A stretch of 64,000 nucleotides of DNA from Rhizopus sp. PT2906 (GCA_025529335.1 JAMYHX010000116.1:1-64000); one strand, 5' to 3'; positions 33,500 to 46,364 are shown, numbered from the stretch's first letter. The notes: generated from the letters alone by a model not told the origin. Program-made: numbers and translations.

Positions 33500-34971
33500 A
33501 TGGATTCTCAACAATCAGGTAAAATCTTTTTTCTTGTAACAATGGGGTTTCCATAGCAAAAAGCTAATCACGTCGAGAATACTTTAGGTGTTGACATTAA
33601 GAACAAGGCAGGTAGTTCCACTGCGCCTACACCCCAAAACACACCTATCAATCCTGCTCCCATTACTTCTACCTATCGTCCTTCTATGAACGCCATTTCT
33701 GAAGATATGGAAACCATCACTACAAAAGGTATTCTTTGTTGATCAAACTGATTCATACTGATAATATTATTTGAAGGCGCAGCCAGTGGCAACTCAGCAC
33801 TTACTGGTGCATTCACTGGTAATCCCGCTCTTTTAAGCATGCTTCAAGGTAAACTAGGTACTCTCGTGGGCCGTTCCTCTGGATACATTGAATCATTACC
33901 TGCACCTGTTAAACGCAGACTTAATGGTCTCAAGTATTTCCAATCTAAGCATGCCGAACTTGAAAACAAATTTCAGGAAGAAGTATTGGCTTTAGAAAAG
34001 AAGTACCTCGAACTTTACAAGCCTTTATATGAACAACGTGCAAAGATTATTAACGGTAGCTACGAGCCTACAGAAGAAGAAGTAGCCCTGGGTAAAAAAG
34101 TAGATGAAGAAGAAGAGGAGGAGGAAGAAGAAGAAGGAGAAAAGGAAGAAGAAAGCGATAAGGATATCAAGGGTATTCCTGAGTTCTGGTTAACTTTGTT
34201 AAAGAACCATCCTCAAATTGCTGAAACTATCACCGAGCAAGATGAAGAAGCTTTGAAACACTTGGTTGATATCCGCATGTCCTATATGGATAAGCCAGGA
34301 TTCAAACTTGAGTTTGAATTCTCAGAAAATGAGTTCTTTACAAACAAGGTGCTTGTTAAGACTTACTATTATCAGGATCAAGCTATTGGCGGTGATTTTG
34401 TTTATGATCATGCCAAAGGCTGTGATATCGACTGGAAAGAAGGAAAGAACTTGACGGTTACAGTAGAAACAAAGAAGCAACGTCATAAGAGCACAAACAA
34501 GTCTCGCGTCGTCAAACGCACTGTGGCTGCAGACTCTTTCTTCCACTTCTTTAGTCCACCTGCTATTCCTACTGAAGATGAAGAAATTGATGAAGAGGAG
34601 GCTGAGGGCTTAGACGCTAAGCTTGAAGCAGACTATGAAATGGGTGAAGAATTCAAAGACAAGATCATCCCTCATGCTGTAGACTATTTCACTGGCAAGG
34701 CTCTTCAATACGAAGATTATGACGAAGACTTTGATGTAAGAACAATGAATGTCAGTACTCTCTCTATAAATCTAACCCCGTGCCTGTAGGATGAATATTA
34801 TGATGAAGATGATGATGAAGAGGAGAACGACGACGACGACGATGACGACGACGATGACGATGATGATGCTGTAAGTTAAAATCGTGGAAAAACAAAAGCA
34901 AGTGTATTAACCCAAGTGTGTCATTATAGCCTGCCAAGGATGAAAAAGCACCCGAGTGTAAACAATCTTAA
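33500..34971 (+). CDS. NAP1: Nucleosome assembly protein 1 (histone chaperone)
   Basis: Five exons (33500-33518, 33588-33728, 33777-34735, 34790-34870, 34930-34971) encode 413 residues. The NAP domain runs from about residue 75 to 345: VKRRLNGLKYFQSKHAELEN, then IPEFWLTLLKNHPQIAETIT, KTYYYQDQAIGGDFVYDHAKG and DSFFHFFSPPAIP. An acidic insert of Glu repeats interrupts the first part. A terminal Asp/Glu tail is coded by GAT/GAC/GAA repeats (34799-34868). The protein ends ECKQS, close to the farnesylated CKQQ end of animal NAP1L1. It binds H2A-H2B and shuttles between cytoplasm and nucleus. Confidence 0.95.
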
Positions 34972-35651
34972 TACTATTATTATAAATAAATCCTCCCTTT
35001 AGATAACGGCAGCTAAGACGGTGATCCTCAAATAGCACTAATGATATACACACTTTGACTTGTCGAGATCAGAATACTATGCTATTGTATAAAAGGAGTT
35101 GCTTTATGCACTATGACACCTATTCCTTTTATCTTGACATTATTTGCGTCTTATTCTCTTTTCTCTGGGCCATAGTATCATATCTTTAACTTCAAAACGC
35201 ATAACATAAGCTGAGGACACACCTAAGTCACCACCGAAATGATGAAGTAAGGGTCCAAAGGACCAATTAAAGTGGCTGTGAAGTGACTTGATAACCACCA
35301 GAGGTTGATTCTCTTTTTAGAGAGGGATGTCTTGATAAAATACTATAATTTGACTCTACATAAGACATCAGGATGAAGCGAATATTCAAAGCAGCATTCA
35401 TATCCCTTTGTCATACCTATTATTACTCATTAAAACTAATACTCTTATCATTTGCATTGCACTTACGATATCACGATCATTTGCAGTGATGTATATTTAA
35501 AGCAGAACAAGTACGAATTAGAGATATATTGACAGAATCGGTATCCTAATGATGTTCTTATATTAGATAAAGAGGATTACATGTACAGGAACTTTCAGAT
35601 GGTTTATTAAAGAAAAAAAGTGATTGTGGAAAATTATACATCAAGAGTTGA
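34972..35651. other. Intergenic region
   Basis: NAP1 terminator (AATAAA near 34984), then sequence without coding signal until the MULE remnant. Confidence 0.45.
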
Positions 35652-36700
35652 ATGAAGCTAGAGGAAGGCTACGAGCTGGATATCTTTGGAAAACCTTGTA
35701 TAATTGCCAACCCACATGGAACAAGCGACTATATTGGCTTTGCAGTAAAAGAGCAAGAAGATCAGATATCAGCTAGTCATTACCTAAGTAAAGACGACGA
35801 TGTAGGAAAGTAGCAGAGCTGTATACTAGAAAGATCGACCATTTCATTCAAAAATTCAGCATATACCCAGCATTTATGTTTTATTTTAAAAACTATTACT
35901 TAGAGTGAGTTGGCACAATCAGTTGAAGACAAACTACTTACAAAGAAAGAGAAACAGAAGGCTGGATCGATTAATCTTTATCTTGGTTGATGATGCTCAT
36001 GCCGATTTTATGCGCAATACCGCAAGGATGGCTGCTAATATCGGACGTATGAGCTCAGAGACTAGAGAGGCAAGAAAGAGAATGATTGCAGCAGAAGAGA
36101 TCAATGAGCCGTCATTAGAAGGTATGGTGCAGAAAGTGTATATCGATGAAGAAGTTTGCTATATTGTCAAGCCTTTCACGACAGAAGTTGTATACGATAT
36201 ATCAATTGAGCAAGGAATTATGACTGCATGCAATTGTATAGACTTTCAACGAAATAAGCGTGCCTGTAAGCATATGTATTTAGTTCATCGCTTTGATAAA
36301 AGCTGTATGGTTTACAGCCAAGGTAGATTGTTACGATAGTAATAAGAGAAATGCCACAATGTACTTATATTACCTAGAAATTGACTCTAGCTTGAGGGTT
36401 CATACGATGGGGTGAGACAACACTTATCCAGAATACTGTAGAGAATGATCATAGTGAAGCAGTTACTGAGAGCTCTGTTGTGCTTCAATCAGAAGTGCCA
36501 TCTAAAGCTGGAGATAGAACGGATGCGTTGTTGACAAGCATCACAAGTGTATGCAGACAAGCTTTAGAAAGCTGCATACATTTAACTTCTGAAAATAGGA
36601 CAGACTGTTACAAATATATAATGAACTAAGGCAACTGTTGTCAGCTAATGAAGAGATGCAGCTTCCACCAAATATAAATTTGCAAACACAAAGAAGATAA
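35652..36700 (+). mobile_element. Broken MULE-type transposase (SWIM zinc finger)
   Basis: Four coding pieces in changing frames read as the C-terminal part of a Mutator-like transposase. The first is 35652-35813 (ELDIFGKPCIIANPHGTSDY, HYLSKDDDV). The second runs from about 35808 to 35904 (FIQKFSIYPAFMFYFKNYYLE). The third is the open frame 35905-36339, starting SWHNQLKTNYLQRKRNRRLD and containing the SWIM motif CNCIDFQRNKRACKHMYLVH (CxC...CxH). The last is a tail ending QLPPNINLQTQRR near 36700. At least two single-base frame breaks and one more before the tail make it nonfunctional. The DDE catalytic core is not seen. No matching terminal inverted repeats were found around it. Confidence 0.75.
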
Positions 36701-36875
36701 AGCATAAAATAAACAAAATCCTTATTTCTTCTTTCCATACAAGTTCAAAAAGGAGGGCAAGATAAGTAAATCGCTTCATTTATGCTACGTCACAAAATGG
36801 ATAAAGCATAAAGGCTAATTTCAGGTCCTAAAAATCAAAAATTTACTATTGCTTTTTCCTGTAATATTTGTCTAG

Positions 36876-39800
36876 ATGAAGCAAGCAGGACCGTCATTAA
36901 GGAAAGATCAGCAACAACCAGATAAATATAACAACGTTCTAGAACATGATAGGAGGGATGAGCATGGCCATGGACCAGATTTGCTAGTACTCCCTTCAAC
37001 ATCGACATTCACTCTCAAAGACGATAAGCAAGAGAAATTAAAAAAGAAAGCAAAGAACTTTTTTAACGAAAAGAAAGAGATTAAGCTAAGAGCACAAAGC
37101 TTATGGAGCTACATTGGTAACATAAGAATTACAATGTAAAGCATTGAGACTGACATATTTCTCTTTATCTTAGATGCAACAAATACCTTTGATCAAGCAC
37201 GGTTCTTTCAGGAAAATGCAGAACAAGTATTTCAAGTAGTCTATGATACGTGTATGCATCAAATAGACAAAATAAGGAAAACCAAGACAGAAAGACCACA
37301 ATCCTGGAACTCAAAGGAACTCGTCAGTCTCCAAAAGACGCTCTTGTTGCTACGAAAGATATTTTTATTTGTTCCAGAGTTGATGAGGAACGGATGGCAG
37401 AGACAAAATATTGCAGCCATCTTGACCCATATTTTGGATCACCGTAACCATCCAAGGCTACGAGCTCTCGGCTTTCAATTGCTTTTATTGTGGTTGAATG
37501 ACCAAGTAGTAGAATATCCAGAATGCATATACCTATTCTCAAATGCAATTTCCTTGGACTTGTTTATTCTTGATGAGATATCCCCTATAGATACAACTTA
37601 TTCAAACAATAATCATGCCAATGCATCTACTGGCGTCAATATTAGCCCCTCTACAATGAGTCACGTCTCACCAACAACGGCCAGCCTGATGAATAACGAA
37701 CCGTCTGATAATAACATACATAGCAAGCTGCATACTGGCGGACTTCATTTTGTTAAAAAGTTAAGAGAAACACATGCAGAAAAGGGACAGACAAAGCATG
37801 GACTACAAAGAGATGAACGTATAAAAGCAAGCCAAATTCAGCTACATCAAACGTACATTGTAGATGACGAGTCTACAGCACCGATATTCCCCAATCCTGC
37901 TCCACCCACGTACAATGATTCACTTGTATTAATACACATCTTTATATCAAATCTAGTGCGACTAGCTTATGTCGCAGCTGGTTCACCACCACCACCTGAT
38001 GACTATGATTATCCTCCTGGAGACCAGTTTGAACCAGATGATGGAATTGCAACTGGTATTGGAATAGATGCAGCCACTGCAAGTGCAAAGTTCCTATTCA
38101 AAATATTTAGGACATATTACATAACCAAGTTTGTTCCGCTCATTTCAAAATCATTACAGATAGATGGCGCGATTGAAAATGAAAGTAAGTAAAGAACAAG
38201 GACCACGATTCGACACTAATGAAAGCAGAATATGGGTTCCCATCCTGTCCTCCTTCTATCCTTAGATGCCTTTTACGTTTCTTGATTGGCTATTGTCTTG
38301 ATAATGATAGCAATAATGTACACATCAATTGGCCAACCCAAGCCCCATTTGCATCTTCTTCTCCAGCTATACCCATTCTAAAATCCATTGTGCTATCATC
38401 CCATGAAACTCGCGAAATGCTGCATGAAATAATTCGCCAAGCTCTTATTTTACCATGTACAAATACACAATATCGCGATATCACACGCGGTGCTATTCAT
38501 GTACTTGGAGTTTGGATATTATGTAAGGAAGAGGAAAGACCATCCTTCTTGAGGAGATCAGGTAGTGCAGTCACTCGTTCCAGTAGTACCACTTCGGCCA
38601 TATCAATGAATAACGGTAATATACCTAGCACAGAACAGAACAAAATTCTTTCTACTTCGCCTATTGCAGAAGAATTCCCTGTCCATCAGAAAAGCAGTGA
38701 AGACCAACACGATGCCAATGCATTTTTGCGCCGTTATTTAATGATGATAAAGCTGATATTTGAGGATCGACGTGGTTCAGATGATAAAAGTAGAGACGTT
38801 TTGGCTGCAAATGCACAACAAGTCACAGATTGGGAAGGTTTAGTAGCACTATACAAAGACGCTATTAATGTATATCGTGCTATTGTTGTATCTAAAGGGG
38901 GTATTGACATTGAGTGGGAAAGTTGGGAATTACTATTACATTGTCTCTTGGATATTCAACAATGGCTGATGAGTCAACCAGAAAAGTACAGTAGAGTTCC
39001 TGTCCAGCCTCTGGCAGAAGACCTGGCAAGCTATATTTGGGAAACAGTATTCTATGCATTTGTAAGAGCCAAGATTATTCACATGGAGCTCTGGAATCAA
39101 TTAAAAGTACACGTTGTCAGCTCAACTCGGTGGCCACAAGCTCTACAGCAATGGGTGGTAAGGTTTACTACATGTAATATAGAAACGCGGCTTCTGATGT
39201 ACTCTCTCTTTAGAAAATCATGCATAATTTAACTAGACTATTATCTTCCAGGCTGTACAAAGTAGAATATGACATTGACAGACATCGACCCACAGATGAT
39301 CAACAACAGCCTCTCCATTTTATCAGCAGCAGTCGCTCATCAGCTATAGGAAGTAGTAATAAAAGCAAAATTCGATCTCGACATTTGAGCATCCACGGCC
39401 ATCCAAAGAACAATACATCAATCGGTAATAAGCGTGGCTCTGCTGGACGACCATTATCAAGTAGTGGAAGTGAAGGTCAGTTAGTACCAAACGCACAAGA
39501 CAAACAGTCTGCGGAACAGCAACAGGCAGACTACTCCCAAAGTACGACGGCTCTTCCTCCTCCTGAAGGAAGTGTCTCGACTATCTTACGCAACCTTAGC
39601 AGTGCTTCCTTATCTGATATTGCAAATACATTCAAATCCGATCGCAAATCAACAAACCTCAGCTCTGTACCCGATAATGAAGAGTTTGAGGATGAAACAG
39701 TGACAACAACAAAACAAAACATCAAATTTGGAATTAAGAATATTATACCTACAACTTCATTTTCTAATACCTCATCACATACCAGCAGTAGTGGAAGCAA

Positions 39801-42800
39801 CTATCATGCTTTGGCCTCATCGGCATCGGCTGCCAAAAGAACGAGCGGTAGTCATACATTAGGAAACAATGCATCAAGCCATGGTATGAATGCAACGAAT
39901 GGCGGACAGGACAAAGGCATGACAGGATCTGGAAGACGAACGATCAGTATACAGCAGCTTGACTCGCTATGGCAAGATTCAGGCTCAAAGTTACTGAATT
40001 TTGTTCACCACAGCAATGAAGGTTCTCAGGCAAACGTAACCAAAGGCTTAACTATCAAGCATGATGATAAGAAAACAGAGTGGGACAGAAGAAGTGGATC
40101 AAGCTCTGTTATAGATGAAGTTGCATCAAGTCGTTCCAATCGTACTTCTACATCCATACTAGCAGGCGTTGGTGACGCACTCTCTATAATGCCCAGTTCA
40201 GCTGCTGTCACTGAAAAACTTCCTGTGGGTTTAGGATCTTTCAAAAGCTCTGATTTTCTCGTTTTAAGTAACCTGTCTTATGATGGACAGCAAATACTGG
40301 CTACCTGGAAGAATACGTTGTTGGTTGTAGGCAACATCAATCAAATCGAAGGAGCACAAAATCACGCTATTGCCATTCAATGTATTGTAGATATCTTGGA
40401 TACCTTCAAGCTGATACGAGCAGAGCAGCCTTACTGTGATGTGCCTATACCTGCTATATATGATTTTACACCATGGTTACTTGATGCAACAGAGCTTTCA
40501 GAGTGAGTATTTGACAACTTGTTGTTATGATTAAATCAGCTTGAACTCAATATTTTGTAGCACATATGAAATAGGTAAAGCTAGTGCCTATGGTAGCCTA
40601 TGTAGGTTAATGTCACAGATTCCAGAGGAAAATATACCAGAGAGCTATTATGCAGCGTTTTACAAATCAATCATCAAAGGGCTTAGTTCTGGCAACCTAT
40701 CCATTGTTTATGCTATTCTACTTAATTCTAGCAATCTATTTACTTTTCCACTTCCTGGTATTCATATCTTGATTCCATTTTTTATAGAAGCTATTGAAAA
40801 AGAGGTACTTACACACACGCATCCTTCTTTCTTTCTAATCAATCTTGTTTCATAGCTGCTAAACTATTCTGGTACAAAGCCTTCATTAAAAGTATACAAG
40901 AGCTGCGTTACGATCTTGGGCTCACTTGTGCCACTGTCGAATCATTTAAAGAATGTGACAATCCATTTCGATGAGATAGATACAAAGTGGATTCCTGCTT
41001 TTGAACAGGAAAAATCGTTTTCGTTTGCTGGTGCAAAACTATGGTTAAAGAATGTCCTGATCAGACTAATAACAAGTAATCAAAATGTCACAGGCGAACT
41101 TGATACAGAAATACACTGTATGTTGCTCGGTGGTTTATGCGCTTTTGTGCTTGATGAAATGTCGACAGTAGAAAGGTAGCAGCGCCTTACAGTAACTGAT
41201 AAAATTCTAATCTCTCTTTTGTTTGCAGTCGCCAAGATGATATTATATATGAATGTATTCTGTCTTTGGTCAATCACTTGTACTGGTGTAATATTTCTGT
41301 TATAAACACTGTGGTCAACTGTCTGATTACACTTGCTCATACGTATGATGGAGAGCTTGATCCAGAAGGGGTAAGTTTATCAGAGAAGGAATGTACCAAG
41401 CTAATATGTTCATTAGATTGTTGTGCAAGAAGTACTGACTCATATTATTGATGCACTTAATGTACATTTGAAGTACTATGAGCGAAGTAGCAAGACCGGA
41501 AGAGGTTTTATTATTTCCAAGCTATTTAGCTGTCTTTTAGACTGGATTATGTCAATCGATCCCATCATCCTTACAGAAACTGATCTTTGTCAGCTTGTAT
41601 TTGATGTGATTGAACTTGCCATTCATTTATCATCGGTAAGGATTCTATTTATATTCTCATACGCCAGGCCAATAACTATTATTAAACAAAAAAGGATGGT
41701 CATGAAAAAATATTACCACATCCTCCTAGATCCGTTAGCACAAGTTCAAAGAAAAAAGAAGCTTCATTCAAGTTTAAATTAGGAGCAGATAAAAGACCAG
41801 ACATACAACAGAATGAGCATATTGTTGGTTCAGACACCTTGCCAGAAAATGATCAAGATTATGTCAAGGTAAGAATGAGCGGTGCTTACGAGATGATGAT
41901 ACTTATATTGTATAAAGGAATCTGCTGAAGCAGTCCTGCTTCATTTACTCCATCACTTTAACAACTTCGCATCTCCTTATGGCCCTGCCACTTTGTATAG
42001 CACAATCGCTGGACCTGGTGTTTCGCAAGATGATGGAGATTATCAGCAGTACCAATATTTCTCATTCAATGACACTACTATTATTGCATTTGTGGAACTT
42101 CCTGAAGCAAAAGGTTTCTATCATATGACACATCCATGATGGAAGTAAAACTAAATTATATTCATAGAAAAACGTCAAGCAAGGATGATCATACGAGATC
42201 TTACTGGACGTTATGTCTGGGATGCCCAACTAGAACCAAAGGCAATCTTGTCTGGAAGCTCAGAAAGATTAATAAGCACAAAGAAATTGGGCAACGCTTT
42301 AGATAAAAGGTTTATAAAAAGTGAGAATAAATCGAACAATGGAGCGTAAGTAAATATCTTGTTGAACCTTTTTTTTTTTAACAACATTATTATTACTAAT
42401 AGATTGGCTGATCATGGAAAAGACCCAATGTCTTTGTTATTAAAACAGTAAGTAAAGCATAGGCCAATTTGTTACAATGGTATTAATATCAGATAAAAAA
42501 GGATTGGTGAATTACATCCAGATTGCCTCTTAGATCCTAGTCTACCACTTAATGTGCCAAGTACTCCCACTGCACTTCAATTAGATATGCTTGGCAACCT
42601 AGGAGAGCGTTTAGAGGATTATTTGAAGAAAGAAGCAGAACAGAATGCTCAGCAGGCACCAGACGTGTAAGTCATTAGTTTACCCTCACTACAGCACATG
42701 CTATAACCTAACACTCGATACTTTTTAGAAGGCTTTGGTATACAAAGATGAATAGCTTACGTCAAAGAGAATCTGGAGAAAATAAGCAAGGTGAATCAAT

Positions 42801-43924
42801 ACAAGTACAGCTGTTGAACAACTTTAGCTTGAAAAAAGATTTCATGCCAGCTTTTCCTCAAGAGACTGAAAATCCTCATGTCCCTTTCTTGTTTAGTCGA
42901 TTATTGATGAGTCATTTAGGACTTATTGAGTATAATCACTTAAAAGATGGCTCCTTCCAGATGCTTAATAAGAGTCCAGCCCTTTACAGAGACTTGCGAG
43001 GACTTGATCGAAAGCATGGGTAAGATTTCTTTTATAGGCAAGAAAAAAAAAATAGCTAAATACTCGTAGACGCGAAACAATGAAGATTGGACTGATTTAT
43101 GTTGCCCATGGACAAGAAGATGAGCAGAGTATTCTCCAGAACAGTCAAGGGTCTGAGAGATATAACAGATTTGTAGAAAGTCTAGGATGGGAAATAGATA
43201 TTGCTACACATACAGGATATCTCGGGGGACTTGAACGAAATTTAACCAATGGCTCAAAAGCTACCTATTATTGCTCTTCTACGCTTGAAGTGATATTCCA
43301 TGATGTGACTAAAATGCCGACAGACCCCTCTGATCCAAAACAGCTAAAGAAGGTAAGTTTAGTGCGCATATAATGAGACAAAAGTTATTGATCAAAATGA
43401 CAAACAGAAACGACATATTGGTAATGACCATGTCCACATCGTTTGGAATGAACATGACCGAGACTATAAGATTAATACTATTGGAGGGGACTTTGGCAAC
43501 GCTCAAATCATTATTAAACCACTGCCTAATAATCTCTACTTGATCAAAGTTTATCGTGACTCAAAGGTATGAAAAAAAAAGGCAATTTTCCCCGCATTAT
43601 TTTTTAATTCAAGGTATTATAGGTTCCATATTTTGGACCACTGTATGATAAAATGATTGTATCTGAAGCAAGTTTGGGTCCTCTGATTAGATCCACTGCT
43701 ATTGATGCATTTAGAGCTACAGTACACACAAACTTATATTCCTTTTATAAGAGTGTGTATGCCCAAAGAGCCAACGATGTGCGAATGATCACTCAAAGGC
43801 ATAAACTTTCAGCATGGTAAAATTTAACATGACATCAAACCCCTAAAAACTAACCCATTTTTCATATATAAAAAGGAGCTATGAGCATTTTATGGAGAAA
43901 GTTTTCATGCTTGAAGATCAATAA
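36876..43924 (+). CDS. Ral GTPase-activating protein alpha subunit-like (RapGAP/tuberin family)
   Basis: Eighteen exons join to 2043 residues (human RALGAPA1 about 2036): 36876-37116, 37174-38184, 38226-39157, 39214-40502, 40561-40804, 40856-41175, 41229-41370, 41417-41635, 41695-41868, 41918-42113, 42168-42345, 42403-42447, 42502-42666, 42729-43019, 43070-43352, 43408-43566, 43623-43816, 43876-43924. The N-terminal half is helical (RALGAP N region, GWQRQNIAAILTHILDHRNH), with a long Ser-rich linker near residues 750-1050. The C-terminal Rap/Ran-GAP domain begins around LVAH-like KIGLIYVAHGQEDEQSI and carries KRHIGNDHVHIVWNEH. His1913 and Asn1916 correspond to the catalytic His/Asn-thumb motif of Rap1GAP. 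It acts with a beta subunit on Ral/Rheb-type GTPases in TOR signalling. Acceptors at 41694 and 42501 end in AAG and were chosen by frame. Confidence 0.9.
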
Positions 43925-43933
43925 GATTCTAAT

Positions 43934-44281
43934 ATGAAATCTTTATCCAAACAAGACAATTGGCCACTCCATGATTACCATGAAAAATATATTATGAAAA
44001 CATTATCATTACGAGCACAGCAATGTAATTATTCAAGCGCAATCAATACCATTACCATTACCACCACCACTACTACTACTACCACTACTAATAATAACAA
44101 TAATAATAATAATACAAACCATATCATATTAAATGATAATAATAATAACCATAGACTATTGATTGACCGAGAAAAGCAATATCTAAGATGCTCTATTTGT
44201 CAACGTAGATTCCATTCAGAAGGAAATCTCTTTAATCATATGCAGTTATACCACTATTCTTTGCTCTCTGTAAAGCAATAA
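43934..44281 (+). CDS. C2H2 zinc-finger ORF in frame with the RalGAP-alpha stop
   Basis: A 115-residue frame starts 9 bp after the RalGAP-alpha TAA and lies in the same reading frame, with no stop between. It has a Thr run and Asn runs coded by ACC/ACT/AAT repeats (44049-44130), then one classical finger, CSICQRRFHSEGNLFNHMQLYH (Cys-x2-Cys-x12-His-x4-His), near the C-terminus. No promoter or poly(A) signal separates it from RalGAP-alpha; the first AATAAA is at about 44303. It could be a separate small protein, a second cistron, or a readthrough or former extension of RalGAP-alpha. Confidence 0.5.
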   Translation: MKSLSKQDNWPLHDYHEKYIMKTLSLRAQQCNYSSAINTITITTTTTTTTTTNNNNNNNNTNHIILNDNNNNHRLLIDREKQYLRCSICQRRFHSEGNLFNHMQLYHYSLLSVKQ

Positions 44282-44637
44282 AAAAAATACACGTATTGTT
44301 TCAATAAAGTACTGAGGAAAAATCTTTTTTTTTTCGAAACCTGTGAGTGTATCAAAGGGAGACTTAAGGGAATTCGATCCTCTCCCTCTTTAATAGAGAA
44401 GGGCAAGAGAAGATGATATCACCCTGTTTTATAAAGACCATGATGAATCGTAAAGGGATGCCTTTGTTAATAAATGTGTTTCTAAATTGAATAAAATGGT
44501 GTTTTCCAATGACTTGCACTCCTTTTTCAAAAGAGAGAAACCCTTTCAGCCTCACTTGTGTGTGAAAGAATTGAAGAACCGAACGAATACTTTGAGGCTT
44601 GAACGCATAAACTGTGCTTCTTTTTTTTTTTTTCTTA
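44282..44637. other. Intergenic region upstream of glutaminyl cyclase
   Basis: Contains the AATAAA of the preceding transcript and a poly(T) tract just before the next start codon. Nothing else recognised. Confidence 0.5.
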
Positions 44638-45790
44638 ATGAAGAGTGTGTTTATATTACTGTTATTACCATTAGTAGCTTACTGTTATAAGATATTATCA
44701 AATGAATCCCTCAAATATTTGGCCAAGTTAACCAACCCTGAAAGATTATCAGTTGATAGCAGCTTAATGAAACCCTTACTCACTGAACGAATTTCAGGAA
44801 CATTAGGGAATGAGCAAGTGCAAAAGTTTATCATTCAACACTTTGAACGCTTAGGTTGGCATATTGAGCTAGATAATTTTACAGACATGACACCTTATGG
44901 CTTAAAGAACTTTACCAACATCATTGTTACGCATAATCCTGACAAGCCAACGCGACTTGTATTAGCAGCTCACTTTGACTCCATGTACTCTCCTGACTTT
45001 GAGTTTATTGGAGCAACAGATAGCGCCATACCATGTGGACTGCTAATGAATACAGCAGAGACATTAAATGATATTTTATCAGATACAACCAAACACTTTA
45101 GACAAAAAGACAAGACGGTTCAAATGATATTTTTTGATGGAGAAGAGGCATTTAGGCAGTGGAGCGCTACAGATTCCATTTATGGAGCAAGGTAAATCTT
45201 TAGATGACTTTATTTTTACAGTACAGTAATAATCATTACTATCATAGGCATCTTGCTGAAACATGGGAGTCATCTTATCTCGTTAATGGAAACAAAGTCT
45301 ATAAGAACAGACTAGATCAAATCGAAGTACTTGTATTATTGGATCTATTAGGTGTGCCCAATGTTCAGTTTCCAAATTATTATAGATCAACAAGTTGGTT
45401 ATTCTATAAGCTTATCAGTCTTGAAAATAGACTAAAAGCACAATCTTTACTAAACACAAAATCAAAGAAAGGAGAGGAATTAATTTCATTCTTTAATCCA
45501 AACTCAATGCTTACCTTTCAAGGTGAAAGTATAGGAGATGATCATGTCCCATTTTTACAGCGCGGCGTAAATGTATTACATTTGATTCCTCATCCGTTTC
45601 CTTATGTTTGGCATACTAGAGCTGTAAGTTGATATCGAATTATTATTAGTCATGTTCTTACCTTTGTATATACATGTAGGATACAGCAGAGTGTATAGAC
45701 CAATCCGTAGTCGAAAACTATGCAGCCCTTTTTCGTGCTTTTACTGCAGAATATTTGGAAATAGACCCTTTACCACATAATGAATTATAA
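44638..45790 (+). CDS. Glutaminyl-peptide cyclotransferase (M28-like, secreted)
   Basis: Three exons (44638-45191, 45248-45623, 45680-45790) encode 346 residues, close to human QPCT (361). Residues 1-16 form a signal peptide, and NFT sites follow. The M28-type zinc site is intact: AAHFDS at 110-115, ATDSA with Asp128, FFDGEEAF with Glu169/Glu170, DDHVPFLQRGVNVLHLIP, and WHTRAD with the third ligand His. The enzyme converts N-terminal Gln or Glu of secreted proteins to pyroglutamate. An alternative in-frame start lies 24 nt upstream, but the chosen ATG gives a clean signal peptide. Confidence 0.92.
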
Positions 45791-45935
45791 TTATAAACCC
45801 CCTCTTCCCCTTCTAAAAGATTACTAACCCCTCCACATGTCAAAAAGATAAAGGGGGAAGAACTTCATTGTCTTGTCTTTATATAAATTACTACATTTCT
45901 TTATTTTTTCTCTTTTTCATTCTTTCATATTACCA

Positions 45936-46364
45936 ATGTTAAATACAAACGAAGTGATATTTATCATCATTCTTATGTTTATACTCATTCTCATTTTGGT
46001 CGGTTTATTTATTCTAATGAACAGAATAAACAAGAAAAGACAAGAACTTGTAGATATCGAACAACGTTTAATGGAAACAAAGGATGAAAAGTCAATAAAA
46101 CCAGTTGAACCAGCGATGATTAAAGACGATATATACTTTCAGCCCATCCTATCTACTGCCCCACCTGTCATGACTCCTCAAAAAAAGACTATCAAAAAAT
46201 CGATCCTTCACAAGATCTACAGTTTCCGAAACCCATCTAGATCTCCACCACTCAAACCCTGTAGACCAAGTTCAATGCGACTCCCTTCATTTCTACCGAT
46301 GCAAGAGGATATATCAGTTCATCCACCCCCATATCAAGATTCAATAAGTTACCAAAAGCATTAA
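45936..46364 (+). CDS. Small single-pass membrane protein with PPxY motif
   Basis: A 142-residue intronless ORF. Residues 7-28 (VIFIIILMFILILILVGLFI) form one strong membrane helix, followed by a basic, Pro/Ser-rich cytosolic tail with KKTIKKSILHKIYSFRNPSR and HPPPYQD. PPxY motifs bind WW domains of Nedd4/Rsp5 ubiquitin ligases, so an adaptor role is possible. No family recognised. A longer frame starting at 45873 exists, but its extension is only low-complexity Phe/Ser. The gene is close behind the cyclase (145 bp) with AATAAA at about 46437. Confidence 0.6.
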   Translation: MLNTNEVIFIIILMFILILILVGLFILMNRINKKRQELVDIEQRLMETKDEKSIKPVEPAMIKDDIYFQPILSTAPPVMTPQKKTIKKSILHKIYSFRNPSRSPPLKPCRPSSMRLPSFLPMQEDISVHPPPYQDSISYQKH

